64,000 nucleotides of DNA, taken from NCBI RefSeq assembly GCF_003056405.1, contig NZ_PYVZ01000017.1, positions 1 through 64,000 on the forward strand. The letters are read 5' to 3'. This stretch comes from Devosia indica (GTDB lineage: Bacteria > Pseudomonadota > Alphaproteobacteria > Rhizobiales > Devosiaceae). The notes beneath the pieces were generated by a model. It had not been told where the DNA came from. It searched no databases and saw only the letters and a program-made list of their open reading frames with translations. Of this stretch, positions 26,598-36,436 are shown piece after piece; positions within the stretch are counted from its first letter, which is position 1, and each line of letters begins with the position of its first letter. The translations under genes were made by a program, and so were the position numbers.

Positions 26598-27410
26598 TCA
26601 GCCCTGCTCCTCGGTCTTGTCCGCCTTTTTCATCCGGTTCGGATTGGGTCGCTCGTGCCGGCGGTCGATCGAGGAGATCACCCCGCGCAAGGTGCGGATC
26701 TCCTGGGAGGTGAAGCGGCCGCGGGTGAGCGCGGTGCGCAGATTATTCACCATGCTCGGCCGCTTGTCGGGCGTGGTGAAGAAGCCGGTCTGGTCCAGCA
26801 CGCCCTCGAGATGTTCGAACAGGCCCACCAACTCGCTACGCGGTGCGGCCTCGGCCAGGTTGTCGCCAAAGGGCAAGGCCCGGCCCGCCTCGCTGGTGCG
26901 GCGCCATTCATAGGACATCAGCAGCACGGCTTGGGCGATATTGAGCGAGGCAAAGGCGGCCTCGACCGGCAGGGTGACGATGGCATCGGCCATGGCCACT
27001 TCCTCGTTGAGCAGCCCCCAGCGTTCCCGGCCGAACAAGAGGCCCGCCTTGTGCCCGCTGGCAATATGCCCGGCCATGGCGGACGAGGCCTCCTCGGGGC
27101 CAAACACTTCCTTTTGCATGTCGCGCGAGCGGGCGGTGGTGGCATAGACCAGGGTCAGGTCCGCCATGGCCTCTTCCAGCGTCTCGAACACGCGGACGCG
27201 CTCAAGCACGTGGTCGGCGCGCGAAGCGGCGGCAACGGCCTTTTCATTGGGCCAGCCATCACGCGGCCGCACCAGCCGCATGTCCCAAAGCCCGAAATTG
27301 GCCATGGCCCGGGCCGCTGAGCCGATGTTCTCGCCAAGCTGTGGCTCACACAGGATGATAGCGGGACAGGCTGCCAGGTTGAGGGGTTGTGAGCTGTCTG
27401 TGCCGGCCAT
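26598..27410 (-). CDS. TrmJ/SpoU-type RNA 2-prime-O-methyltransferase
   Basis: The 270-residue protein is a SPOUT methyltransferase of the TrmJ branch, which methylates the 2-prime hydroxyl of nucleotide 32 of tRNA. Motifs seen are ILCEPQLGENIGSAARAMANFG (motif 1), FGRERWGLLNEE (motif 2) and LPVEAAFASLNIAQAVLLMSYEW (motif 3, SAM knot). A basic helical C-terminal extension follows. TtcA in this window acts on the same tRNA position 32, though on different tRNAs. The start at 27410 fits the family; upstream codons do not. Confidence 0.9.
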   Translation of the reverse strand: MAGTDSSQPLNLAACPAIILCEPQLGENIGSAARAMANFGLWDMRLVRPRDGWPNEKAVAAASRADHVLERVRVFETLEEAMADLTLVYATTARSRDMQKEVFGPEEASSAMAGHIASGHKAGLLFGRERWGLLNEEVAMADAIVTLPVEAAFASLNIAQAVLLMSYEWRRTSEAGRALPFGDNLAEAAPRSELVGLFEHLEGVLDQTGFFTTPDKRPSMVNNLRTALTRGRFTSQEIRTLRGVISSIDRRHERPNPNRMKKADKTEEQG

Positions 27411-27469
27411 GTGTGTTCTATCTGCAGGAAAGTTGCGGCGACATAGCCCAAATGACCGATTTCGGCAAA

Positions 27470-28066
27470 TCAGGCGACACGAACTCGCATGGGCAGGTCC
27501 TGGACCTTTGCGGTGGGCCGCCACTCGCGATCGAGCATGGCGAAATGCAGCTCCTCGTCCCACTCCCCCTGGAACAGGGCATGCTCACGGTAATGCGCCT
27601 CAAGCCGCATGCCCAGCTTCTGCATCAGCTTGATGGAGTGATGGCTGCGTCCATCGCAGCGCACCATAAGGCGATGAATGCGGAAGTGATCAAAAGCCAG
27701 GTCGATCATCGCCGTCAACGCCTGGGTAAGATAGCCCTTGCCGCTCTGGGCGGGATCTATGGCAAAGCGCAACTCGCCCTGCCCGGCCGTCGCGTCGGAC
27801 CATTTCAGGCTCACATGCCCCACCAGCAAGGCATCGCCCCTGCGAACCATGGCCAGGGTCAGCGTTTCGCCGGGCCGGTGCAGCTCCACCTGCGAGCGCA
27901 TGACGGCGAGGGCGGCCGCAACATCTTCCTCGTAGCGGGTCGGGCGCTCGACATAACGCTGCACCGATGAAAGGGTATGGTATCGCCTGACTGCGTCCAG
28001 ATCACCACGTTCAAAAGGGCGCAAGACCAGGTGATCGGTCTCGATCGGCAGGCGCAAAGACGACAT
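27470..28066 (-). CDS. GNAT N-acetyltransferase, RimJ-like (copy 1)
   Basis: The 198-residue protein has the RimJ/RimL layout: ETDHLVLRPFERGDLDAV at the start, AIDPAQSGKGYLTQAL as the acetyl-CoA loop and HRLMVRCDGRSHHSIKLMQKLGM. It is clearly related to the next gene (both end with a WDEE-x-x-x-x-A-x-L-x-x-EW pattern), so the two form a tandem duplication. RimJ-type enzymes acetylate protein N-termini or small molecules; the target is unknown. GAGGAAACTGG precedes the ATG at 28066. Confidence 0.9.
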   Translation of the reverse strand: MSSLRLPIETDHLVLRPFERGDLDAVRRYHTLSSVQRYVERPTRYEEDVAAALAVMRSQVELHRPGETLTLAMVRRGDALLVGHVSLKWSDATAGQGELRFAIDPAQSGKGYLTQALTAMIDLAFDHFRIHRLMVRCDGRSHHSIKLMQKLGMRLEAHYREHALFQGEWDEELHFAMLDREWRPTAKVQDLPMRVRVA

Positions 28067-28184
28067 GATCCAGTTTCCTCCGCAAGGACAGAGCAGCCCT
28101 GCTTCGGCAATGCCCGGAACGCGTCCCGGTTCCCCTCCCGATTGAGCAAATCTTTTTAGCCCGGTGGCTTGCCAAACCGGAACA

Positions 28185-28754
28185 TCAGACATGGCGAAGA
28201 GATAGCCATTCGTCGCGCAAAATCGCGTAGTAGAATTCTTCGTCCCAAAGTCCCTTGAACAGCCCATGCTCGCGAAAATGCGCCTCCCGGCGCATGCCGA
28301 GGCGCTCCATCAGGCGCCAGGAGGGCTCGTTGCGCGCATCGCACCGCGCAAAGATGCGGTGCATGTCCGCAGGCCCGAAACCGAGATCGAGCAAGGCATT
28401 GGTCGCTTCGGTGGCATAGCCCCGGCCATGGTGGTCGGGATGGAAGATCCAGCCCAGTTCACCCTGCCGCGCCTCGACCGACCGCCAGATCAGCGAGACC
28501 TCACCCACCAGTTTCCCATCATGCGCCGTCTCCACGGCCAGGACGATACGGTCACCCTCCTCGAAAAACCCGGTCTGGGTCGCACGCTGTTGTATCGCCA
28601 AAGCGCATTCATCGCGGCTGAGGGGCGGATCGAACAGATAGCGCGCCACATCCTCCCGGCCCCGATAGGCAAAAACCCCGTCAACATCGCCCCGCGTGAA
28701 TGGGCGGAGGCGCAATCGCTCGGTCTGAAGTGGGAAGTCAGGATGCAGCGCCAT
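28185..28754 (-). CDS. GNAT N-acetyltransferase, RimJ-like (copy 2)
   Basis: The 189-residue product starts QTERLRLRPFTRGDVDGV and has the acetyl-CoA loop IFHPDHHGRGYATEATNALLDLGF and the C-terminal HRIFARCDARNEPSWRLMERLGM. It shares the terminal HF/HYREH-x-LF-x-G-x-WDEE block with copy 1. It is separated from copy 1 by 118 bases on the same strand. The long open frame upstream of ATG 28754 lies opposite the GFA gene and is not coding. Confidence 0.9.
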   Translation of the reverse strand: MALHPDFPLQTERLRLRPFTRGDVDGVFAYRGREDVARYLFDPPLSRDECALAIQQRATQTGFFEEGDRIVLAVETAHDGKLVGEVSLIWRSVEARQGELGWIFHPDHHGRGYATEATNALLDLGFGPADMHRIFARCDARNEPSWRLMERLGMRREAHFREHGLFKGLWDEEFYYAILRDEWLSLRHV

Positions 28755-28844
28755 GGTTTCTCCCGCAGGGCGGCACCATTGCCCGTGCCGTGCGCCTTGG
28801 CAAGGACACTTGCCGCCGCATGCGGCCCATGCCAGCCTGCGCCC

Positions 28845-29282
28845 ATGACCCAAAGCACACAGATCGACCAGGACACCAGTTGCGATTGCGGCGCCGTGCG
28901 GCTGAACGCCAACGGGCGCGTCGTCTCGATGTTTCAGTGCGCCTGCCAGAACTGCCAGAAGGTATCGGGCAGCGGTCATTCCAGCGTCCTGCTGATGCCG
29001 GTCGATGCCGTGCGGGTGACCGGCGCAACCAAAAGCTTCACGCGCCCAGCGGAGTCCGGCGCAAACTTCACGCGCCACTTCTGCCCCGAATGCGGCACCA
29101 CACTCTATGCCGAATCGTCCCGCGCCCCGGCCTTCCGCATCCTGTTGGCGGGGCTATTTGCCGGCAGCAATGACTGGTACGCGCCCAACCAGTTGATCTT
29201 TTCGCGCAGCCACCCGGATTGGGATCTGATCGAAAGCGCCCTGCCCCGTTATGAAACCTACCGCCCGGAGACACCGGCATGA
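28845..29282 (+). CDS. GFA-family zinc-binding protein
   Basis: The 145-residue protein has the GFA (glutathione-dependent formaldehyde-activating-like) Zn-binding cysteines in order: CDCGAV, CACQNCQ with the following SGSGHSSVLLM, and FCPECGTTLY. The fold is a Mss4-like beta structure. Only some members act in formaldehyde metabolism; most, including this one without a partner dehydrogenase, have unknown roles. It overlaps the TfoX-like gene by four bases (ATGA). Confidence 0.9.
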   Translation: MTQSTQIDQDTSCDCGAVRLNANGRVVSMFQCACQNCQKVSGSGHSSVLLMPVDAVRVTGATKSFTRPAESGANFTRHFCPECGTTLYAESSRAPAFRILLAGLFAGSNDWYAPNQLIFSRSHPDWDLIESALPRYETYRPETPA

Positions 29283-29614
29283 GCATGGCATCGCAAGAAC
29301 TGGCCGATCGCATCCGCGGCCTGCTGGTGCAGGGTGAGAACATCCGGGAGCAGAAAATGTTCGGGGCCAACGCCTTCATTTCCAACGGCAACATGCTGGT
29401 GGCGCCGATGAAGGATGGCTCGCTGCTGGTCCGCGTCGGCAAGGACGGCATGGACGATGCCCTGGCCCGGGAGGGCGTCGGCGCGATGGAAATGGGCGGC
29501 CGCACCATGGGTGGTTTCGTGGTGGTCAGCGGCGATGCGCTGGAGGACGATTTCGTGCTGGGTGAATGGCTCGACCGGGCCCGCGCCCTTGTGAAGACGC
29601 TGCCGCCCAAATAG
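29279..29614 (+). CDS. TfoX/Sxy N-terminal-domain protein
   Basis: The 111-residue protein corresponds to the TfoX N-terminal domain: [33 protein letters not shown] and later [13 protein letters not shown]. It lacks the C-terminal helix-hairpin-helix-type domain of Sxy. Full-length Sxy controls competence with CRP in gamma-proteobacteria; single-domain forms in alphaproteobacteria are of unknown role. It is coupled to the GFA gene and precedes icd. Confidence 0.9.
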   Translation: MSMASQELADRIRGLLVQGENIREQKMFGANAFISNGNMLVAPMKDGSLLVRVGKDGMDDALAREGVGAMEMGGRTMGGFVVVSGDALEDDFVLGEWLDRARALVKTLPPK

Positions 29615-29735
29615 CACTCCCCCATCCGGCATGCCCCCTTGCCGAGCCCGTCTTTGCGCTTTGCTCAGGCGGTGCTATACGGACCGCCGAACAGGGCCCA
29701 GAGCCACAATCAGCATTTCTCAAGGGAGTTTTTCG

Positions 29736-30950
29736 ATGAGCAAGATCAAAGTCGCCAATCCGGTCGTGGACCTCGACGGCGATGAGATGACCCGGATCAT
29801 CTGGCAGGCGATCAAGGACAAGCTCATCCATCCCTATCTCGACCTGCCGATCGAATATTACGATCTGTCGGTGGAAAACCGCGACGCCACCGATGACCAG
29901 GTGACCGTTGACGCGGCCAACGCCATCAAGAAGCATGGTGTCGGCATCAAATGCGCCACCATCACCCCCGACGAAGCCCGCGTCGAGGAATTCAGCCTCA
30001 AGAAGATGTGGCGCTCGCCCAATGGCACCATCCGCAACATCCTGGGCGGCGTGATCTTCCGCGAGCCCATTATCTGCCAGAACGTGCCGCGCCTGGTGCC
30101 CGGCTGGACCCAGCCGATCATTGTCGGCCGTCACGCCTTTGGTGACCAGTACCGTGCCACCGACTTCAAGTTCCCCGGCAAGGGCAAGCTGACCATGAAG
30201 TTTGTCGGCGAAGACGGCACCGAGATCGAGCATGAAGTGTTCGACGCGCCCGGCGCCGGCATTGCCATGGGCATGTATAACCTGGACGCTTCGATCACCG
30301 ATTTCGCCCGTGCCTCGATGAACTACGCGCTCAACCGCGGCGTGCCCTGCTATCTCTCGACCAAGAACACCATCCTCAAGGTCTATGACGGTCGCTTCAA
30401 GGATATCTTCCAGGAGATCTACGAGGCCGAGTTCAAGGAGAAGTTCGAAGCCAAGAAGATCTGGTACGAGCACCGCCTGATCGACGACATGGTGGCTGCC
30501 GCTCTCAAGTGGTCCGGCGGCTATGTCTGGGCCTGCAAGAACTATGACGGCGACGTGCAGTCTGACACCGTTGCCCAGGGCTTTGGTTCGCTGGGGCTGA
30601 TGACCTCGGTGCTGATGACCCCCGATGGGTCGGTCGTCGAGGCGGAAGCCGCCCACGGTACGGTGACCCGTCACTATCGCCAGCATCAGCAGGGCAAGGA
30701 AACCTCGACCAACTCGACCGCCTCGATCTTCGCCTGGACCCGTGGCCTGGCGCATCGCGCCAAGCTCGACAACAATGCAGAACTGGCCAAGTTTGCTGAC
30801 ACGCTGGAAAAGGTCACCGTCGATACCATCCAGGAAGGCAAGATGACCAAGGACCTGGCGCTGCTGGTCGGCCCGGATCAGCCCTGGCTGACCACCATGG
30901 GCTTCCTCGACGCGATCGACGCAAACCTGCAAAAGGCCATGGCCGCCTGA
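29736..30950 (+). CDS. icd: NADP-dependent isocitrate dehydrogenase
   Basis: This TCA-cycle enzyme oxidatively decarboxylates isocitrate to 2-oxoglutarate. At 404 residues it is the eukaryotic-like homodimeric type II form typical of alphaproteobacteria. It has the N-terminal [14 protein letters not shown], the substrate serine in [10 protein letters not shown] and the metal/substrate region [15 protein letters not shown] with [27 protein letters not shown] precedes ATG 29736. A strong terminator follows. Confidence 0.97.
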   Translation: MSKIKVANPVVDLDGDEMTRIIWQAIKDKLIHPYLDLPIEYYDLSVENRDATDDQVTVDAANAIKKHGVGIKCATITPDEARVEEFSLKKMWRSPNGTIRNILGGVIFREPIICQNVPRLVPGWTQPIIVGRHAFGDQYRATDFKFPGKGKLTMKFVGEDGTEIEHEVFDAPGAGIAMGMYNLDASITDFARASMNYALNRGVPCYLSTKNTILKVYDGRFKDIFQEIYEAEFKEKFEAKKIWYEHRLIDDMVAAALKWSGGYVWACKNYDGDVQSDTVAQGFGSLGLMTSVLMTPDGSVVEAEAAHGTVTRHYRQHQQGKETSTNSTASIFAWTRGLAHRAKLDNNAELAKFADTLEKVTVDTIQEGKMTKDLALLVGPDQPWLTTMGFLDAIDANLQKAMAA

Positions 30951-30974
30951 GGCTGAAACGCCACCGAATGCATG

Positions 30975-31003
30975 AAGCCGGGGTCCTGCCCCGGCTTTTT
31001 TTT
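30975..31003 (+). terminator. Rho-independent terminator of icd
   Basis: AAGCCGGGG and CCCCGGCTT form a nine-base stem with a TCCTG loop, followed by a run of eight T. Confidence 0.88.
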
Positions 31004-31126
31004 GTCGCGCCATAGGTTACACGAATGTGCCTATCAAGAGCGCAAAGCGGCTTTTCTTGATGAAGCCGGCGTTGAAACCGGCATTCGCGCCCCCATCTGG
31101 CAAGCAGCTTATTGAGGGAGACTGCC

Positions 31127-31861
31127 ATGAGAATCCGAAAATCCTTGCTTGCCGCCGGCGTGGCGGGCTTCACGCTAACCGGTGCCGCATACGCCCAGGA
31201 GAAGAGTTTTGATCTCTCCGGCTTCACCGGCGTCGATATCGCCACCGGGATCGAAGCACGCGTCACACTGTCGGAGAACTTCACCATCCGGGCACAATCG
31301 CGCAGCACCGACGCGCTGGATAAGCTGGAATTGAGCGTCCGCGATGGCATCCTGGTGGCGCGGATCGAGAGCAGCTTCCTCGACTTCATTCTTTCGGGCG
31401 GCCTGGTGGGCATGCTGCTCTCCGGCGGCAATGCGGTGTCGCTCGACATCACCCTGCCGGCTCTCGACAGCGCGGTCGCCAGCTCCGGTGCAGATATCGA
31501 GCTGACCGCCATCACCGCGGATTCGCTGGCGCTGGAAGCCTCGAGCGGCGCCAATATCGAACTGACCGACGCACGATTGCGCATGCTCACCGCCAGTGCT
31601 TCGAGCGGCTCGGATATTGCCCTTTCCGGCAGCGCCGAGGAAATCGCGCTGGATGCGTCCAGCGGTGCCGATATCGATGCCGAAGACCTAGACGCCCTTG
31701 CCGGCCGCCTGGAAGCTTCCAGCGGCGCTGATATCAGCGCGCACCTCAGCGAACAGGTGCGGGCCCGCGCATCAAGCGGCGGCGATATAGAGATCCAAGG
31801 CAATCCGCAGCAACGCGACATCGACACATCGAGTGGCGGCGACGTGCATTTTGACGACTGA
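31127..31861 (+). CDS. Secreted DUF2807 (head-GIN) beta-repeat protein
   Basis: The 244-residue protein has a signal peptide (cleavage after AAYAQ-E region) and a putative autotransporter adhesin head-GIN domain, DUF2807. The C-terminal half has seven SSG-[AGS]-[DN]-[IV] repeats at residues 118, 138, 158, 177, 197, 215 and 234, an 18-20 residue period that fits one coil of a right-handed beta-helix. It is probably periplasmic or surface-exposed. No transporter or anti-sigma gene is adjacent. GAGGGAG supports the ATG at 31127; an in-frame ATG lies 15 bases upstream. Confidence 0.88.
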   Translation: MRIRKSLLAAGVAGFTLTGAAYAQEKSFDLSGFTGVDIATGIEARVTLSENFTIRAQSRSTDALDKLELSVRDGILVARIESSFLDFILSGGLVGMLLSGGNAVSLDITLPALDSAVASSGADIELTAITADSLALEASSGANIELTDARLRMLTASASSGSDIALSGSAEEIALDASSGADIDAEDLDALAGRLEASSGADISAHLSEQVRARASSGGDIEIQGNPQQRDIDTSSGGDVHFDD

Positions 31862-31881
31862 ACATAGCCGAGACTGAATGC

Positions 31882-31915
31882 AAAAGGGGCGCCCATCCGG
31901 CGCCCTTTTCTTTTT
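31882..31915 (+). terminator. Terminator of the DUF2807 gene
   Basis: AAAAGGGGCGCC and GGCGCCCTTTT pair around CATCC and are followed by CTTTTT. Confidence 0.75.
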
Positions 31916-32022
31916 GTACGGACGAAGGACCGCCGGAAGCCTGGCACACATTCCCTGATGACGCAGGGACGCCCCGCTCGTATGGTGCGAGGGTTCTTGC
32001 CGAGTCTCCCCTTTATTCCGGA

Positions 32023-32916
32023 TTGTTTGAATTGCCCGTCGGCGTTGTTCTGGCTTTTTTGGCCTATGCCAGCTTTTCGGTGGCAGATGCCCTGATCAAG
32101 ACGACCGGGCCGGCCCTGTCGGTCTTCGAGATCGCTTTTTTCACCACCACCTTTTCTATTATTCCGGCCATGCTGACCAAGCGCGGCGAGCGCTGGCGCG
32201 ACATGTACAAGCTTGAACATCCCTGGCTGGTGCATCTGCGTTGCCTGACGGCTATCTCGGGCACGGCCTGCGTGATGTATGCCTTCACCCATATCCAGTT
32301 TGCCGAAGTCTATGCCATCGGCTTCACGACGCCGTTGTTTGTGACGCTGCTGTCCGTGCTGCTGCTGCGCGAACATGTGGCACTGCATCGCTGGGTACTG
32401 CTGTTCATCAGCTTTTTGGGCGTGGTGCTGGTAATCCGGCCAGGCATGCGGGCGCTGGAAACCGGGCATTTCGTGATGATGGCCGGTGCCGTGCTGGGCG
32501 CGATCACCACCACGATCCTGCGCCATGTGGCGCCCAAGGAACGGCGGGTCAGCCTGGTTGGCCTGCAGGTGCTCTATTCGGCCATCGTCAATGCGGTGCT
32601 GATGCTGCCCGACTTTGTGGTGCCGACGCCCGCCCAACTGGGCGTATTGCTCGGCATCGGCCTGCTCGGCGGCATGGGCGGCCTGCTGCTGATCCAGGCC
32701 AGCCGGCAGACGCCGGCCAATCTGATTGCACCCGTGCAATACAGCCAGCTCATCTGGGCCATCCTGTTTGGCGCCCTGTTCTTCAATGAATATCCGGACT
32801 GGATTGCCATTGTCGGCATGCTGGTGGTCGTCGGCGCCGGGCTGCTCAACGTGTTGACCGAACGTCCGCGCATCCGCTGGAAGCCACGCATCTTCTTCTT
32901 CCGCATCGGGCAATAG
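32023..32916 (+). CDS. EamA/DMT-family transporter
   Basis: The 297-residue protein has ten membrane helices in two EamA repeats (YASFSVADALIKTTGPALSVFEIAFF in the first, ASRQTPANLIAPVQYSQLIWAILFGALFFNEYPD in the second). Its first repeat resembles the RhaT/SAM-carrier-like branch; the substrate is not known. No ATG lies near the N-terminus of the homology. TTG at 32023 or the TTG nine bases later is the likely start. It ends 13 bases before the convergent pseudo-receiver gene. Confidence 0.87.
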   Translation: MFELPVGVVLAFLAYASFSVADALIKTTGPALSVFEIAFFTTTFSIIPAMLTKRGERWRDMYKLEHPWLVHLRCLTAISGTACVMYAFTHIQFAEVYAIGFTTPLFVTLLSVLLLREHVALHRWVLLFISFLGVVLVIRPGMRALETGHFVMMAGAVLGAITTTILRHVAPKERRVSLVGLQVLYSAIVNAVLMLPDFVVPTPAQLGVLLGIGLLGGMGGLLLIQASRQTPANLIAPVQYSQLIWAILFGALFFNEYPDWIAIVGMLVVVGAGLLNVLTERPRIRWKPRIFFFRIGQ

Positions 32917-32929
32917 GCCGGCCGCGCGA

Positions 32930-33511
32930 TCAGTGGACGATGTTGTCCCAATGATCCTGTCGTTCGAGAATGACCGGACCGTCGGCCAGGCTACGGTGAA
33001 CAATCAGCCGCGAATGCATATGCGCCGTCGACCGGCGGGCCGCGTGTTGTGCGCCAGGCACTTCCATGCGCCGCCGGTCCGGGCCGAAGTAATCGGCCGT
33101 CTCGATATAGACGATGTCCTGGTTGAGCTGCCGCGTCAGCCGGTCCACCAGCAATTGCGACTGTTCCGGCAGGCAGAGAATATCGTCGAACCCCATCTGC
33201 ACATAGCTGAGGAAGGTGGTTGCGTCGCAATCCTGGGCGATCAGGATCACCGGGGCCAGCCGCACCTTTGGCGAGGGATATTGCCTCAGGCGCGTCAGGG
33301 TCTCTGCCTTTTCGGCATCGGGCGTTGCAAAATGAAGCAGGAAATAGATTATCGGCGCGGGCCGGGCCCGAAGCTCGGCGACATCGAGATAGTGCACGAA
33401 GAGGCCAAAGCCGGTGGCCTTGGCAAAACGCTCAAGACTTTTGAACGGCGCGCCCAGGGAACAGCAGGCCACCGCCGCGCAATCCGAAAGGACATTGGCT
33501 CGTCCCGCCAT
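32930..33511 (-). CDS. Receiver-like (pseudo-receiver) protein
   Basis: The 193-residue protein resembles a response-regulator receiver: a central strand PVILIAQDCDATTFLSYVQMGFDDILCLPEQ mimics the Thr/Ser-switch to Lys-Pro end of the domain. The usual phospho-accepting Asp and the conserved Lys are not evident, so phosphorylation is unlikely. The C-terminus carries YFGPDRRRMEVPG, a motif that follows receiver domains in many alphaproteobacterial proteins. No output domain is present. GAGGA precedes the ATG. Assignment rests on pattern and is moderate. Confidence 0.7.
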   Translation of the reverse strand: MAGRANVLSDCAAVACCSLGAPFKSLERFAKATGFGLFVHYLDVAELRARPAPIIYFLLHFATPDAEKAETLTRLRQYPSPKVRLAPVILIAQDCDATTFLSYVQMGFDDILCLPEQSQLLVDRLTRQLNQDIVYIETADYFGPDRRRMEVPGAQHAARRSTAHMHSRLIVHRSLADGPVILERQDHWDNIVH

Positions 33512-33569
33512 CTACGCTCGTCCTCTTCACTACGGGAAAATACTAGCGCGGCGCGATCCGATGCACACG

Positions 33570-33609
33570 AAAAAACGCTGCCCAGTGCGCGGCCACACTG
33601 AACAGCGTT
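33570..33609 (-). terminator. Terminator of alaS
   Basis: On the minus strand AACGCTG pairs with CAGCGTT, with an inner CAGTG/CACTG extension of the stem, and is followed by TTTTTCG. Confidence 0.72.
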
Positions 33610-33633
33610 TGCAGGACTTGTCGGGGCAGCTTT

Positions 33634-36273
33634 CTAGAGCAGCGCCCGGATCGCGGCGATCGCCTCATCGGCCTTCGAGCCATCCGGCCCGCCCCCCTGC
33701 GCCATGTCGGGACGGCCACCGCCCCCCTGGCCACCCAGGGCCGCCGTGGCCGACTTGATCAGCGTGCCGGCGGCATAGCGGCTGGTGAGGTCTTCGGTGA
33801 CGCCAATGGCCACCGTGCCCTTGCCGTCATCGCCCTTGAGCACCATGACCACAACGCCCGAGCCGACACGCTTCTTTTCAGCATCGACCACCGACTTGAT
33901 GTCCTTGGCCGCAACGCCTTCCACGACACGGCCCACAAAGGTTACGCCATTGACCGTTTCGCTGGCACTGGCGCCTTCGCCACCACCACCCAGGGCTAGC
34001 TTCTGACGCGCATCGGCCAGGGCCTTTTCCGCGCTTTTGAGCTGGCCTTGCAGGGCCTCGATGCGGTCGAGCACGTCATGCGGGCCGGAGCGCAAGAGGC
34101 CGGCGGCTGAGGTGACGATATTGGTATTGGCATTGCCGCGATGCCGGGCGGCATGACCGGTCAGCGCCTCGATACGGCGCACGCCGGCGGCAACCGCGCC
34201 CTCGGCCACCACGGAAACCAGACCGATATCGCCGGTGCGGCGCACATGGGTGCCGCCGCACAGCTCGACCGACCAGCCAAGCCCGTTGCCGGTCGGCTCG
34301 CCCATGGAAACCACGCGCACCTCATCGCCATATTTCTCGCCGAACAAGGCGCGCGCGCCCGATTCCTTGGCTTCCTCGACGCCCATCAGCCGGGTTTCGA
34401 CCGGGGTGTTCTGCAGGATGATGGTATTGGCGATGTCCTCGACCTCGGCCATCTCCTGCGGGGTCATCGGCTTGGTATGAACAAAGTCGAAGCGCAGGCG
34501 ATCTGCCGAAACCAGCGAGCCCTTCTGGGCGACATGATCGCCGAGCACCAGGCGCAGGGCCTCATGCAGCAGGTGTGTGGCCGAGTGATTGGCGCGGATC
34601 GACGAGCGGCGGTCGTGATCGACCTGCAGCTCAACCGCCTGGCCGCGCTTGAGCGTGCCCTGGTTGACCTTGACCTTGTGGGCAAAGACGCCGTGATGCT
34701 TGCCGGTGTCCAGCACGTCGGCAGCAATGCCTTCGCCCTTGATGACGCCGCTATCACCGACCTGGCCGCCGCTCTCGCCATAGAACGGGGTCTGGTTGAC
34801 AACAACAATGCCATCCTGGCCGGCGGCAATGGCGTCGACCTCGGCCCCGTCCACGAGCAGGGCCTTGATTTCGCCTTCAGCCGTTTCGGTCTCATAGCCC
34901 AGAAACTCGGTGGGGCCGAGCTTGTCGGCCAGCCCATACCAGACAGTATCGGTGGCCGCTTCGCCCGAGCCGGCCCAGTTCTTGCGGGCCTCGGCCTTTT
35001 GCTGGGCCATGGCGGCATCAAAACCGGCCTGGTCGACGCTGATATTGCGCGAACGCAGCGCGTCCTGGGTCAGATCGAGCGGAAAACCATAGGTGTCATA
35101 GAGCTTGAAGGCAGTGGCGCCATCCAATACGGCGCCTTCGCCCAGCGCAGCCGTTTCGGATTCGAGGATCTGCAGGCCCCGGCCGAGGGTCTTGAGGAAG
35201 CGGCCTTCCTCCAGGCGCACCGTCTCGGCGATCATCGCCTCGCCGCGCGACAATTCGGGATAGGCCTGGCCCATCTCGCGCACCAGGGTGGGAACCAGCT
35301 TGTGGATCACCGGCTCATTGGCCCCGAGCAGGGTGGCGTGACGCATGGCGCGGCGCATGATGCGGCGCAGCACATAGCCCCGGCCCTCATTGGAGGGCAG
35401 CACGCCCTCGGCAATGAGAAAACTCATCGAGCGCAAATGATCGGCAATCACGCGCAGGCTGCGATTGCCCGGGCCGTTGACATCTGCATGGGTCGCATTG
35501 GCGGCGGCGCCGATCAGCGCCTTGAACAGGTCGATATCGTAGTTGTCGTGCACGCCCTGCATGACGGCGGCAATGCGCTCGAGCCCCATGCCGGTGTCAA
35601 TCGAGGGGCGCGGCAGGCCGGTGCGCGACCCATCGGGATGCTGCTCATATTGCATGAACACCAGATTCCAGATCTCGATCCAGCGATCGCCATCTTCCTC
35701 GGGCGAACCCGGAGGGCCGCCCCAGACCTTGTCGCCATGGTCATAGAAGATTTCCGAGCACGGGCCGCAGGGGCCAGTGTCGCCCATCTGCCAGAAATTG
35801 GACTTGGCGCCGAGCCGCACGATGCGGTCCTCGGACAGGCCGGCAATCTTTTTCCAGAGGTCCATGGCCTCGTCATCGTCTTCATAGACGGTGACCATGA
35901 GCTTGTCCCTGGGGAGCGCCCAATCCTTGGTGAGCAGGTTCCAGGCCAGCTCGATGGCCTGGTCCTTGAAATAGTCGCCAAAGGAAAAATTCCCCAGCAT
36001 TTCAAAGAAAGTATGGTGGCGCGCGGTGAACCCGACATTGTCCAGGTCATTGTGCTTGCCACCGGCACGCACGCATTTCTGCGCGGTCGCTGCCGTCGAA
36101 TAGGGGCGTTTTTCAACCCCGGTAAACACGTTCTTGAACTGCACCATGCCCGCATTGGTGAACATCAGCGTCGGGTCGTTGCGCGGCACCAGGGGGCTCG
36201 AGGCGACGGGCTCGTGTCCGTTGCTGGCGAAGTAACCCACAAAACTGGAACGAAGGTCGTTTACGCTGGTCAT
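33634..36273 (-). CDS. alaS: Alanine--tRNA ligase
   Basis: AlaRS charges tRNA-Ala and edits mischarged Ser and Gly. The 879-residue protein has the class II core ([37 protein letters not shown]), the editing-site histidines in [13 protein letters not shown] near 560 and the [13 protein letters not shown] cluster near 660. A C-terminal Ala-DHHA1-like domain follows. The length is standard. The last residues are glycine-rich ([16 protein letters not shown]), as in other AlaRS. MTSVND at 36273 is the family start. Confidence 0.97.
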   Translation of the reverse strand: MTSVNDLRSSFVGYFASNGHEPVASSPLVPRNDPTLMFTNAGMVQFKNVFTGVEKRPYSTAATAQKCVRAGGKHNDLDNVGFTARHHTFFEMLGNFSFGDYFKDQAIELAWNLLTKDWALPRDKLMVTVYEDDDEAMDLWKKIAGLSEDRIVRLGAKSNFWQMGDTGPCGPCSEIFYDHGDKVWGGPPGSPEEDGDRWIEIWNLVFMQYEQHPDGSRTGLPRPSIDTGMGLERIAAVMQGVHDNYDIDLFKALIGAAANATHADVNGPGNRSLRVIADHLRSMSFLIAEGVLPSNEGRGYVLRRIMRRAMRHATLLGANEPVIHKLVPTLVREMGQAYPELSRGEAMIAETVRLEEGRFLKTLGRGLQILESETAALGEGAVLDGATAFKLYDTYGFPLDLTQDALRSRNISVDQAGFDAAMAQQKAEARKNWAGSGEAATDTVWYGLADKLGPTEFLGYETETAEGEIKALLVDGAEVDAIAAGQDGIVVVNQTPFYGESGGQVGDSGVIKGEGIAADVLDTGKHHGVFAHKVKVNQGTLKRGQAVELQVDHDRRSSIRANHSATHLLHEALRLVLGDHVAQKGSLVSADRLRFDFVHTKPMTPQEMAEVEDIANTIILQNTPVETRLMGVEEAKESGARALFGEKYGDEVRVVSMGEPTGNGLGWSVELCGGTHVRRTGDIGLVSVVAEGAVAAGVRRIEALTGHAARHRGNANTNIVTSAAGLLRSGPHDVLDRIEALQGQLKSAEKALADARQKLALGGGGEGASASETVNGVTFVGRVVEGVAAKDIKSVVDAEKKRVGSGVVVMVLKGDDGKGTVAIGVTEDLTSRYAAGTLIKSATAALGGQGGGGRPDMAQGGGPDGSKADEAIAAIRALL

Positions 36274-36386
36274 GCAGAGGCTTTCATGGCGAGCGGACGC
36301 GGACGCGCCCAATAGGAAAATCGGGGCTTTTTATCTTGCCAGCGCAAGCCGTGTCCAGCGCCGGGGCAGGACTTCTTCAAGACAGA

Positions 36387-36410
36387 CAAAAACCCCCGCC
36401 GAAGCGGGGG
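36387..36410 (-). terminator. Terminator of recA
   Basis: On the minus strand CCCCCGC and GCGGGGG pair around TTCG and are followed by TTTTTGTC. Confidence 0.87.
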
Positions 36411-36436
36411 TGAATGCATGGGAACTTGGAGCTCGA

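Noticed and set aside
34141-36315. 724-codon plus-strand frame opposite alaS
   Set aside because: Antisense shadow of alaS with composition-driven openness and no recognisable domain.
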